Source: Carya illinoinensis
Lineage: Eukaryota > Streptophyta > Magnoliopsida > Fagales > Juglandaceae
DNA: 64,000 nt
NCBI RefSeq assembly: GCF_018687715.1
Contig: NC_056760.1
Span: forward strand, 36,656,001-36,720,000
Reading direction: 5' to 3'
Part shown: positions 46,618 through 58,261 of the stretch, one piece after another
Position numbering within the stretch: position 1 is the stretch's first letter
Layout of the letters: the number at the start of each line of letters is the position of its first letter
Made by a program: the position numbers and the translations under genes
Notes under the pieces: model-generated
Database searches by the model: none
The model's input: only the letters and a program-made list of their open reading frames with translations
What the model was told of the DNA's origin: nothing

Positions 46618-46953
46618 GATGTGGCCACGTTGGGTTGGATTCTTGTTTTAAGTGTTTTTCCCTTTTTTTTCGGCTAGATGTAGCATTAGTGGGTGCAAGC
46701 TTTGATCATAATCATGGGTTTAGCTGAACTAGATCATATAGTTGTTATATTTAATCTGCAAAGACACAGTTGCTGAAGCTTTTGTGGTTTTGCCTTCTTC
46801 GTTCTTCCTATTGTACGAGACATGGATGAAGCTAAAATAGCTAGAAGTAGAGCAATAGAAAATATTTCTCTACAATTAGAGATTCAAGCATAGAAATGGA
46901 GCAAAATATTTCTACAAAGGAGAAAGAAGAGCTAGTAGTTTTTAGGTCTCTAT

Positions 46954-47637
46954 TTGCTGCTCCAAACCCAATTTTTGAATTTTTTTTTCTTTCTCTCTTG
47001 CTTCACTTTTCTAGGTTCTTTTGTTTGGTCTTTGAGCATGTTTGCCTTTGTGGTTTACCTGTTTAAGTATGGGTCGTTGGAGAAAACAACAGCATGCTGG
47101 AGTTCAGATGGCTTGGATGTGGAGAAAATGAAGGGGTTTCGATGTGGAGAAGATAAAGGGGGTTTTGTTGGGTTCGTGGAGAAGACGAAGGAGAGAGTGA
47201 CTATGGCTCTGAGTAAAGATGATGAAGTGGTCTTCGATGGTGGCTTCATGGGTTCATGGAGACAACCGGGAGTGGAGAAGATGAAGGGAAGGGGAGGAGA
47301 AGCCCAATGGTGCGTGCATTTTGAGTCATCAATGGGCGTTTCATTTGCACGTGGGCAATGGCTCCCAGGGCGGTTGTTTATAGCGTTTTTCATATTATTA
47401 TACCGTTATCTTATTTGTCCATTTCCTTTGCATGCTTTATTGATACCAATATATTCGTTAAAAAAATTGAGCTATATTCAATTATTGATTGGATGGGGTG
47501 ACTTGGTTGCTCCTGATTTTGACTCTATTGGCCTATGTTATTATGTTTTTCTCTTCTTTTGTCCATTATATATTGATACCATTATACTCCTCCTGATTTT
47601 GATGTTTCTATCATTTATATGCAAGTATTATCTTTAA
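46954..47637 (+). other. Uncharacterised 227-residue open frame, doubtful
   Basis: This is the longest open frame outside known genes and mobile elements in the right half. Its middle (SSDGLDVEKMKGFRCGEDK and on) includes a GGAGAAGATGAAGG-rich DNA stretch that also occurs at 3590 and 32350 in the duplicons. The ends are strongly hydrophobic because of T-rich DNA. The shared DNA and lack of domains suggest a mobile-element relic and not a gene. Confidence 0.2.
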
Positions 47638-48708
47638 TATGATGTAATTAGGTCCTAATGATGGTTGGATTATTGATTTTTATTGGGAAATCAAACTTCG
47701 TTGAAAAAATGAGAAGGGGTTCAAACTCTTTGATAGGGTAATTCGGATGACCATTTAAGTAGTGAAATGTAACATAGAGGCAACTATAGCATTTGTGCTC
47801 ATTCCTTTACGTCACCACTGCCTATTCTGAGCCTCCTTATGCCCTTTTATATTTAATTTATGAGTTGATTCTCTATCTTTATATCCATGAATTGATTTTG
47901 AACATTGAGAATGATTTGACATCTAAATTACTTCATTGTCTACAATTTATATAGATGAATTCACTAGAGCATGGAAATATGTTTTTCACAAACCTCTTAA
48001 ATAGGGACTCTAACATTGAGAACTCATTTTTCAGCCAAACTCAACATAGTTCAGTGTTAGGCGAAAACTCTCCACATCCTCAACTTGAGGTTTTTACACT
48101 AAGAAATTACAAAAAAGGGTGCAAGCTTCACCCAAGAGGAAGACAAAATACTTATTTTGACATGGTTAAATACTAATTTAGATGCAATACAAGGAACCGA
48201 TAAAAAACGCACCCAACTTTAGAAAAGAAAATATTCCTCTTATATTTTAATAAGTACAAGCAAACAACCACCAAATATACAATTGTGTCCTTAATGCATT
48301 GGTGGTCAATGATTCAGAAAGAACAATTAATTTTGCACATAACTAGGCTAAGTTGAAGGTTAAATTAAATTGCCTTGACCGAGCAAGACAAGGCATAAAA
48401 TTCTTTTAGCTTTGTTATGTTGTTGTCTATATATCATGTTTGTGCTTTTGGATACTTGAGTACAAACTAATATTCCTTTATTATGTTCGTTTTGATTTTG
48501 TAAGTTTGACAAAGTGAAAATTATGTATTAATCATTGGAGAAGACTCAATTTCCATTCAAATATTGTTTCTCTACACTATTAAACATAAAGTATTACATT
48601 CACAAAGAGTTGCAAATATGGCAGCCCACACACTTGCCAAAAGTGCTCTTAGTTTGTATGATGATAATGTTTGTATTGATGTATGTCCTCTTTGTATTCA
48701 ACATATTT
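47638..48708. other. Intergenic, nothing recognised
   Basis: No supported gene or repeat structure. Confidence 0.5.
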
Positions 48709-49465
48709 AGGGCTGCAAATGAATCGAGTTGAGTCGAATTCAAACAAGGCTATTTGAGCTTGATTAGTATGTTTCCTCATTCGATCTCAGCTCGAATTTG
48801 AATAAAAATGGAATATTCTTGTTCAAACTCGGTTCATTTTTGAATTCAGCTTTAGCTTGACTAAAAATAAACAAAGGACTTAAACTCGAGTAGCTCGAAC
48901 TTGAACTTGATTTTTTTTTTTTAAATTATAATCTTATCTTTTGATTAAAGAAAATTTTTTAAATTAAAATAAAAAAAAAAAACTCTAACCATTTACCCAT
49001 TCAACCACATAAATTATTATGGCATAACTTTTTATAAAATAAATTAACTTATAATTATAATTGAAAAAATAATACATAAGATAAATGGAAGAAACTAAAC
49101 TATTTAATATATATATATATATGGATAATATAATAAATCAAAAGTTTTAGTTGTATGATATATTATTATACAAATTATCCTATACGTAGGAACATAATAA
49201 ATATATTATATAACGTTAAATTATATAAAAATTAATAATATATAATTAAATATATAAAATATAACTAAAATATAACGCATTCATATATAATACATATTAT
49301 TAGTTTCAAAACTAGTTTAAACATCGAGTTTATGCGAATTTTATTCATGAGCTTAAATTAAGTTGAGCTTACTTTATGAATATCTCATTTATTAAATAAA
49401 TCAAGTATACACCAATTGAACTTAAACTGTCCACAAGTTGATCTTTTTATTCCTAACCTTTTGGA
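48709..49465. repeat. Degenerate hAT-like repeat
   Basis: It begins TAGGGCTGCAAATGAATCGA and is followed by GCTCGAA and TCGAGTT motifs, which recur inverted near 49320-49440. The right end (about TTTTTATTCCTA) is worn, and no 8-bp target duplication was found. The core (49000-49300) is extremely AT-rich. Confidence 0.45.
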
Positions 49466-49834
49466 GACACTGTTATGTTGTTAATGAATTTATCAGTATT
49501 TAATCTTTAAAAAAAATATTGAGGAGTTTAATTGTGGCATTGACACTCTAATGTGGAAAAACAAAAAGTCGATCGCAGGAAGGAAACACAATGTGATCTT
49601 TTCAATGAGGTGGCGAAATCTCGTGGGTTCAATGTGTTTTAAAAGATCCTGTCCGTTAAACGGATCATAATGCTTGCCTTCTAGTATATTTTACCCTTCG
49701 CCTCGAAGCGTTCTGTCCCGATTTGCAATAGGCGGAATCTGAGTGGAGGCTGGAGAAGCAGCGGCTAACTGCAACCCTCGTCGTAGTTCTCACGCAACCT
49801 CCGATTCTCACTCCCTCTGACCCTCTTCCTCACC

Positions 49835-51170
49835 ATGGCAACCGCATCTGAGAAATCTGACCCCAATATTCTCGCCCAAGAAAACCCTAAGAAAACCCTA
49901 GACCCTACGGTCTCCGCCACCGCCATAACACTAGATCAGCACGAAGACCTGCCCAATGATACTAATATTCAACCTTCTTCTCAATCTTCGGTACCTGCTG
50001 CTGGTTCGGAGACGGGCGAGTCTCGGAAGGACGGAGACGATTCGAAGAGCGCGGTCGCCACGGTCGGCTCGCCATCTGGGGATGACTGTCAAGCTTCCAG
50101 TATTCAGAAGAAGATTCGCCGAGCCGAGCGGTTTGGTATAACTTTGCAGCTTACTGAGGAAGAGAAGCGTAATTCCCGAGCGGAGAGGTATAAATGATAG
50201 TTTTAATTTTTATTTTATTTTTTTTCTTGTGAATATAGCGCGCGCACACACACACACACACATATATATATAATATGTATATTCATGCAGTTATTTCTTG
50301 TACATTAGCTTGGAATTTTGTTTACTGGTTATGGTAATGCGGAGTAAAATTGCTGAAGGTAGTTTCCTATGCTAAAGTATTGTGAAGAGGGCTTTTTATG
50401 AAATACTGCAGATTGTGAGGTCCTCGCTAGATTGTAAGGGAATTAGTTGATGTGAAGGGCTTTCTAAGTTCATATAGGTAAATGTATGGGAATATTTATG
50501 GTTAAATTCTCAGCTAGCTGTAGCTTATGGCACTTTTATAGCCAATTTATTTATGATTCTATATTTGATAGTTTTGTTCTTACATTATTCCGTGCTTGAA
50601 ATGACTTTCTAATTCCATATATACTTGAAAGTTCATTGCACATCGTAAGTTGGAATGGTTTTGTAGATTAAACAGTAATGCTCTTTCCTAAACTTCAAAT
50701 TTATTTAGCTGTGTTTTTCAAGATTACTTTGTCGTGGGTGCAACCTGTACAGTGCAAGGTTTTCAAGGAGGCCAGAAAACCTGTTGCTTTTGTAAGCTGC
50801 GGGAGTAGTTTCTTCTGTTGACCTTCTTACACTAAGCAGACTGTGTATCCTATATGAAATGTGTGCACGTGTTTGTTCTCAATATTTTGCCATCCAACCT
50901 ATTGCTATTCAGCTCAGAAACCATTATTTCCAAGGGATGGAATTGATTTATAGGAGTTTATTATCAAATAATCTTGCATGGGCCATAGGTTTAAAAGAAT
51001 TGGTTGTGTTAGAAAACTGCAGATGCATAGTGAGCATTAACAATCTCTCTAAATCTATCTCTTTTCTATTTAAATATTTATTTCCATTGTTTCTTTATAT
51101 TTTTTATATACTTGTGATAGTTGGAAGGTTTAACTAGATTGCTAGCCATCTTAAAAAAACTTCACTTCAA

Positions 51171-51227
<57 letters not shown>

Positions 51228-53182
51228 TATTTATTTCATTTAAATATTATTTTTTTATTCCCAAGGAGAGCTATGGTGTATGAGGAAGAGAAGTAAATCT
51301 GAACTACAACATTATTGTCAAAGATTTCCAAAAAGTCCACGTAAAGTATGAAAACTCATAACCAATAATAAATGGTCGACAGAGATGGATGATAGAGTAA
51401 AATAATTGAACTGGAAAACATCTAGAATAAAATAATTTTCATAATAAATGGCCAGCCAATTCAGCTGGCTATATTTGGCCAGCTCAAAGCTAACATTACT
51501 GAAGCTTTAACTAGTTTGTTATAGAGAGTTTTAATGTGTTTTTTTTTTTAAGATGGCTAGAAAACTAGTTATAACTTCCAACTATCACGATAATAAAACA
51601 ATATAAAGAAACAATGGAACTGAAAATTTAATTATAATAGAGATAGATTTGGAAAGTTTTTTATATGATGCTTTTGAAAATTGGCTAGCTAAAGAAGAAA
51701 AGTTGATTTGTCTAGTCAAATCTTAGCTAAAGAAGAGCTAGTTCACAACTAATGCTCGAAAGGTTTTGTAAGTTCTGTAATAACTGGGGACGATTTTTGT
51801 CTTTGATTGAGTTGTTTAATAGTGTTTAGTCTGGTGAAATAGAGCTACTTTTACCATATTTTTTCCGGAAAAACATGATGGACCAAGTCAAAGAAACTTG
51901 AATTATTTTTTTTTTATCAGTAAAGAAACTCAAGAAGTTACTCTAGATGAGTGTGCCTTTTGATGGTAAATCTATGAAACCAGACCCATGTATGTTGTAT
52001 GACCTAATCCACAGACAGAGGAAAGAAAGTGGAAGAAATATGATAATCCTCCTGCTGATTACACTAGGCTTCACAAGTGTCATATGTAGGTTTTATGCAC
52101 ACTAGATTGAAGGTCCTTATATGATAAACGAAGTTTACCTGTCGAGACATGTGAATGAACTGATATTGGGTTTGATTGGGCTGTTGGCATGCTGATTTTA
52201 CTTTGCCTGGAGGTAGCTTTAGTTTTTTATTTCATTTTGATGTTGAGGAACTTGGAGACCATGTGAACACAACCTGTCTTTTACCAGGTTAAACCCCATT
52301 TTTTTTTTTGGCAGAACGGCTCATTTTAGATATTTTCCAATCACAAATTTAATTTAGAATCAACTTGAATTCCACTTTTTTTTTTTTTTCTGTTGATTAT
52401 TTGAACTTTATCAAGTTGGATTGATCTATTTTAGGTTTGGCACTGGGTCACCCTTGCATGGCTCCGAGACATTGAAGAAGTCAGAGGAGCACAAGAGAAA
52501 GGCTAGAGCTGAGAGGTTTTATTTCATACCTTTATAATTCTTTATTATAAAAATTGAGGTGAATTTTGTAAATCTTTTAGTTAGTCATTTCTATGGTCTT
52601 GGCAGATTGCTTGTAAACAGTTTTTTGTTCTCCCAGGTTTGGGCTTCGTGACTCGTCTGTGGTTACTGATGAGGAAATGAAGAAGAAAGCTACTACTGAT
52701 GAGGAAGCAAAGGAGAAAGCAACTATTGATGTGGAAGCAAAGAAGAAGGCTACGAGTGATGAGGAAGCAAAGAAGAAAGCTCGGCTTGCCAGGTTTGCAC
52801 CAGTTTCTAAAACAGATGCCTTGGAGGAAGAGAAAAGGAAAGCAAGAACAATCAGGTATATATCGCTTCAAACTTTTGGCCTGCATACCCATTTATGGAT
52901 AATTTATATGTTCTGGCAGTCTTAGAGTTGATGTCTGAATATTTTCTTGAGATTCTTATTCATGCAATTTTCATATTTTCTTAGGTTTTCAAGCTCTCCA
53001 TCAAATTCCTTGTCCCAAGTGAATGGTAAAGGAGATATGGCACAAGTAAGGGCATTTTTAATGGGTTTTGGGCAGTCCCTTTGCATAACATAAAGCATAG
53101 AAAGTGTGCCATGTGCTGATGACTTTCTTTTCATGTGGATCAGAATGCTGCTATCACAGGCGAGACTGGAGGAGGGGCTTGA
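49835..53182 (+). CDS. MOS11: MOS11-like mRNA export protein (THO1/SARNP family)
   Basis: Exons: 49835-50187, 52435-52515, 52637-52855, 52985-53045, 53144-53182, for 250 residues. The N-terminal 95 residues are acidic and low-complexity. The conserved part is a series of RFG-type motifs: KKIRRAERFGITLQLTEEEK, EEHKRKARAERFGLRD, AKKKARLARFAPVSK and EEKRKARTIRFSSS. This matches the THO1/MOS11 C-terminal family; Arabidopsis MOS11 is a nuclear protein needed for mRNA export and for full immune signalling, related to yeast Tho1 and human SARNP/CIP29 of the TREX pathway. The start is the first ATG after a GC-richer leader (49685-49834). Exon 3 has four tandem 10-residue units, more than I expect for the family. 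Introns 1-3 all split an RF codon pair in phase 2. Confidence 0.9.
50239..50275. repeat. (CA)n(TA)n microsatellite in MOS11 intron 1
   Basis: CGCGCACACACA runs into CATATATATA just after exon 1. Confidence 0.9.
51040..51660. repeat. Fold-back (inverted repeat) in MOS11 intron 1
   Basis: About 51048-51165 and the reverse complement of about 51540-51655 share long stretches such as TTCCATTGTTTCTTTATATT, TGATAGTTGGAAG and CTAGCCATCTTAAAAAAA. The loop between is about 375 bp and contains a (CT)n(AT)n microsatellite at 51174-51226. It may be a fold-back MITE. No target duplication was identified. Confidence 0.75.
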
Positions 53183-55664
53183 TTTGAAGCATCCTTTTCA
53201 ATGGTAGGATATATTTGAGATGTAAATTGCAGTGTTACTCCTTATGCCGTAGAAATTTTCCTTTAGGGTTTCTATACTCCCTAACCTTGTCAATGGAACC
53301 AATCTCTGCACCTTGAGTCTAATATATTTTTTTGTTGATAAGAAAATTTTATTAAGACAAGTAAATAGGCATAGCCCAAGTAGGAAGTATACAAATGCAG
53401 AAACCTAGTTACATGTTAAACCTTGAGTGTTTTATCTGTTACTAATGAAGAAGGATCGATTGTGATTCATATTAGGTGCTGTAGAGGGAAAACTTTCAAA
53501 TATTTCTTTTAAGTAATAACTTCAAATCCCTATTCGTTGACCTAGAGGCCAAGTTTATTGGAACATTAAAAATTGAAGATTTTCATTATTTATATCTGAA
53601 GTATAAGGTTTTAACTCAAAAAGCAAAATAGAATAAGGTGAAGGGTGAGAGCCGCTTCTGATTGCATTGTCATACTCTCTTTTAGTCTAATTCTTTTATT
53701 GATATTTTCTCTATTAGCTGATCTATTTACTCTTTTTTAATCTTCTCTCTTTGTCCTTTTTTGACAGGTTTTATGATTTTCCTGTTTTTAATTCCCTCTT
53801 CGGCTTCTACACCATTCCTTTCTTCTATCACTAGCATTTCCAGATGCAGCATTTTCCGTTCTTAGACATGCTTTTTCTAGGAGTTCTATCATCCTGGATT
53901 TGGTTTAGCACAGTTTTCCCGGTGAGACCTAGAGTAATTTATGACTACCTCCTTCGTGTCAATTATCTCAAAGTCTCAGAAGAACATCAGAAATTCAAAA
54001 GACAAAAGCTACTTAGTAGATGATATTTGACATTTTAGATTTTTCATTTTCCAATTTACCCTTGACTAAATTCTCCTCTACTTCAAGATGTGGCTAGCAT
54101 CTGATATCTCGTTATAGTTTTACTTTCGTGATCAAGTGGCATGGCAGTACTAAGTTGGTTTCATGATTTAATCATCATCTGATCCATTATTGGCAGTGTC
54201 AAAATGTGCTGTATTGTTTTGATATTTAGTTTGAATGGTTTTGTGGTAGAACTAATTAATGTTAGAATGGGCGTTCTGGAAAAAAAAAAAGAAAAAAAAG
54301 AAAAAGAAAAAGTGTCTCAGATTGATCTATTCTGCTTTGCTGAGCTTTTAGATTTAGGATTATTTACATATTTGCAGTTTCATGTGTCTACTCTTGATGG
54401 CTGGACCCATAGTGTGCACTCAACCTAGAATGAGATGTATAATTGCTTCTGCTCTGATAAGATTAGGAGAATGGCCTTGCCCATGGCATTTGTGAGGCAT
54501 GCATATTTCAATGTCTTTGAGCTTCATTTTGAGTCTGTTTCCACCTTTAAAGAGGATGAGGACATGGAAGGAAGGAATTTTATTAGTTTTATATTATCTT
54601 GCACTTGTTTTTATTTCCAAATGAGGTTTTTACTCGTGTCTTATTTGATGATGATGGTGTAACACTGCGAATTTTAATACTGCTAATCATGGATCAGATC
54701 ATATGAACTCATCATTGCTTTATATTAATCCGGTGCATGCTATCTCTTCAAGTTCCTGTTGGATCAGCCTAAGATTGAAAGGTATATGCTACTTAGTGCT
54801 GCTGTGCAACGCTTGATCATGAGAACCTTTCCCTGAATGTACTGGTAATTTGAAAGATATATCTGTCAGACGAAATGGAAAACCTTGATGGTGAATTAGT
54901 AAATTGAGTTCTATAAGAATTTCTGATGTTTCATTTGCACTTTGAGATAATTGCACTCTTTGGAGGTTCTGGTAAATTTTCTTTGGTCTCACTTCAAGAA
55001 CTGCACGATCTGCAAGGTAGGATTGTGGAATGAAGACTCTGATAAGTAGGTGAAATTTCATTAGCATTGTAATTTTGAATTTTTAATGTGAAGCTTTTGA
55101 TTGTTGAAACATTGGAAAATGCCCTGCTTCTTGGGAAGTTCTTAATAGGTTTCAAGTAGCATTAGATGCCTGTTTCACTAATGGTGGGATTTCAACTTTC
55201 ATTCTTCTTGTTGCTTCATATGACAATTTCATGTAACTATTATACAACTCTTTTTAAATGGAGGGCAGTTTTGTAAGTAAAACAGTTGTAAGAGTCATTA
55301 TTTTACAAGAGTTCTAGAGTGTGCAAGTCCTGCCTACTCTAGAAAAAGTGGAATCTACTGTTAAAAGAATGATTTTTTTTTTCATGTGCCTCAAATTTAC
55401 TCACTTTTTTAAATAAAGTGTGCAGAGCTTGTACATCCTAATATTGCAAATATCATTTTTCATTATACAAAATGCTGTCCATTTGAAACAAGGTTGTAAA
55501 AAAGTTGTGAAAGAGTTGTCTGTATCGCATTACTTTAATGTTCTCATCATGGTGAATGGTGTTTTTGCCTAAGCTTAATTATAGAGATATTCTGTTCCAT
55601 CCGTGCCCAGTGCACCTAGCTCATTCATATGAGGGTGGATCTTGGGAGCCAGTTATGGGGAAGT
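53183..55664. other. MOS11 3' flank and intergenic DNA
   Basis: The 3' UTR must begin here, but its end was not determined. About 53335-53412 (GATAAGAAAATTTTATTAAG and ATAGGCATAGCCCAAGTA) resembles the 3' tail of a dispersed LINE-like repeat; this is an impression. The remainder shows no supported gene. Confidence 0.4.
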
Positions 55665-56245
55665 GTTGGGTTGCGTTTAGATGTTGAGATGAGTTGAGTT
55701 GGATTGTGAATGGTAGTAGTATTTTGTGAGTCTTATTAAAATGAGTTAAACTTTTTTAGGTTGAGAGAAGTTCAACTTTTTAGGTTGCAATATATAAAAT
55801 AGATTGAGATGAGTTTATGTTTGTTATGGAAAACTGAAAAATAGTTAGTCTCGATAATGATCGGATTGAAATGAGTCAAGTTTGGTTCAATAACCAAACA
55901 TAGCTGCAAGGGTATGTTTGGGAAGTAAGATGAGATGAGAATTATGTGAATAGGAGTTGAATGATTTGTAAATGGTAGTGAAATGATTTGTGGATCAATG
56001 TTATATTGGGTTATGAGAGAGAAAAAGTTGAATAAAATTATTATAAAATTAAAATATTGTTAGAATATAATATTTTTTATATTATTTCTATTTTAAAATA
56101 TGAAAAAGTAGTATTGATTTTTGTGTTTTGTTTGGAAGTTCGGAAGAGTTATAATGATTAGGAAATGATTAGATGAGAAATTTGAAGATTTGAAAATAAA
56201 AAAATGTTGTTTGAGTGATGTTTGAGAATGAAATTATGAGAAGTT
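55665..56245. repeat. Two adjacent MITE-like repeats
   Basis: About 55665-55905 runs from GGGTTGCGTTTAGATG to AATAACCAAACATAGC. About 55915-56245 starts GGTATGTTTGGGAAGTAAGA and has the AAAAAGTTGAATAAAATTAT core seen at 16400-18300 and 45140. Both are AT-rich and non-coding. Confidence 0.55.
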
Positions 56246-57535
56246 TAAAAATAAGATGAGATTATTTCACTTTTCAAACAAATCAGTAAGAAGCTTGGTG
56301 GACAATCAATGTATATGTATTCAAATGAGAAATTGTTGGTTAAAGACTAGTTTTTGCTTCAAGAATAGTTTGAGAATCAGATCGAAGCTGATATATGGTT
56401 TGTCAAAATTCCCCAAGGAAGTGACATGTCTACATATTTTGCTTTTAAAGAGTAACAAATGTATGTATGCTTTTGCCAATACCTGATTTCTTCTTTAGCT
56501 GTTGATTTAATAGAAAGTAAAGGCATGACATAACCACAACTCGATGGAAACACATTATCGAGAGTTTATCTGAAAGTTTGGGAGAAAATGTGATGTAGAA
56601 GTTAATGATGGCACTCTGCGAGAGTAAGAAGGGTTGTCGAGTCGTCAACATTCGTTCAGGGTTCAATTCTAAGATGTTAAACTGCAGATGCCTTTTAGGA
56701 TGTGCTGTGTGTCATCTTTTGTGGGTTCGAGCCGGGGAGTTAATGAGGTTGCCAACTGCAAATTGAATTGTCATAGACCCCCAATGGCAGGCCCGGATGA
56801 CTAATATTTAGCGGCGCGGGATATAGTATTGGAAGCTCTGTGAGTTAAAGCACAAACAATATAGAGAAGAAACACTATATCCATACGAAATAAGAGTACG
56901 TACGTACAGTGGTACACAACAAATATACTTAATAATACGAAACTACTTTCCAAACTTTACACAACCAAAATACCAACATATCAATACTCCAAAAAGATTA
57001 AAAAAGCTCGACCAGTATCACAAACATGCATGCAATTATTGTAAAATGGACAAGGATTGAGTTGAGATGCTGGCTAAGCATGGTCATGAGGTGCGTGGCC
57101 GTGAGCTTTGCAACAAACTGATGCATGCATGCAAGATTAATAATTAATGCTCACAAATTAGTAATTGATGAAGTAACTTAACAAGTACTACTTGATACGT
57201 TGTTGATGCAGCTGAGGCTTAAGGCTACCACACGGATTGCCTTATCGTGAGATCTACCCTATTCTAGTCTTGGTTTCTACTCACGTGGATACTTCAAGTC
57301 GTCGTACCCAAAAAATAAAATTAGCATTTTAATGAATAATAAAGAAAATAATGTCTATTAAAACAAGAAAAAAAGAAAAAAAGGTGTGGGCTCGCTCATA
57401 GCTGTTTAGTTGATGCCTTTGTCGAGGATTAACCCTATAGCGTGCTTGCTTCGAAGCCACAATCCATGCAGTGGCTAGAAAAGAAATGTTAAATGTATTT
57501 AAGAAAAACTTACTTCTCTACTTATCAGATATTTA
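56246..57535. other. Intergenic, nothing recognised
   Basis: Short frames only. ACGTACGTAC-type sequence lies near 56897. No gene or element ends were recognised. Confidence 0.45.
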
Positions 57536-58256
57536 TGTGAGGATGGTTATTCCCGAGACTAGCTCTGGCCCTACTAATTTGGGCCATGAGATACAAGGAG
57601 GCCATGAGCCCAAGAGTAAGGGAGGAGTTGCACCATAGGCCCATCTAGCGCAGCCTAGGAAGCCCAATTACGAAGCAGTTGGAGGGCACACCATGGTCAA
57701 TAACCACCTGACACCCAAGTGGCCGACAGGACCTTGTGAACAAGGATGAGAGTGATGCTTGCCCTAGAACCTCGATGTCTGGACGTGTCCCAGAACGGGG
57801 CACACTTGACCAGGGATATGCCACATTAAATGGGACATGGAGGAGAGCATGCCATAGCCAGACACCACGCCGCATTCAATGTGCTCCAAGGGGGCAGACA
57901 CGCGATGACATGCTTCTTGGGATGCCAGTGGACGGCGCTACCCTGTCTTGGTACACTACTACTTGGCAAAGACACTGGTAGCAAGTCTGACCCAGGTACG
58001 GGCTAACACCCCCATGATCTTCCTTGGTGATCAAGCCTGAACCAGGTATATATACCCCCATCCCCACTAGGGGGAAAAGCTTTGATTCTTCTTCTACTTA
58101 TTATGCTTCATTCTCCATTATTCTATAGAGAAAAGCTTCACTGCCTTTGACATTGGAGGTGCCCCATACCACCCGAAGCCCACATTTATACTTGATTGCA
58201 TGTTTTGGCATTGGGCTATCATGGAATTACTCGAACTGCAAAACACGACATCAACA
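57536..58256 (+). mobile_element. Probable solo LTR, Gypsy-like
   Basis: It starts TGTGAGGATGG and ends CACGACATCAACA. The flanks ATTTA (57531-57535) and ATTGA (58257-58261) could be a target duplication with one mismatch. It is much richer in G and C than its surroundings, has a TATA-like GTATATATACCCCC at about 58046, and a TTGACATTGGAGGTGCCCC stretch at about 58149, as in Tat-type Gypsy LTRs. Layout resembles 17291-17907. The frames on both strands inside it are not genes. Confidence 0.5.
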
Positions 58257-58261
58257 ATTGA

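Noticed and set aside
49956..50141. Arg-rich plus-strand frame in MOS11 exon 1
   Set aside because: Out-of-frame shadow of the MOS11 N-terminal coding exon.
57645..57981. Frames on both strands at 57645-57981
   Set aside because: They lie in GC-rich sequence of a probable Gypsy LTR and have no domain support.
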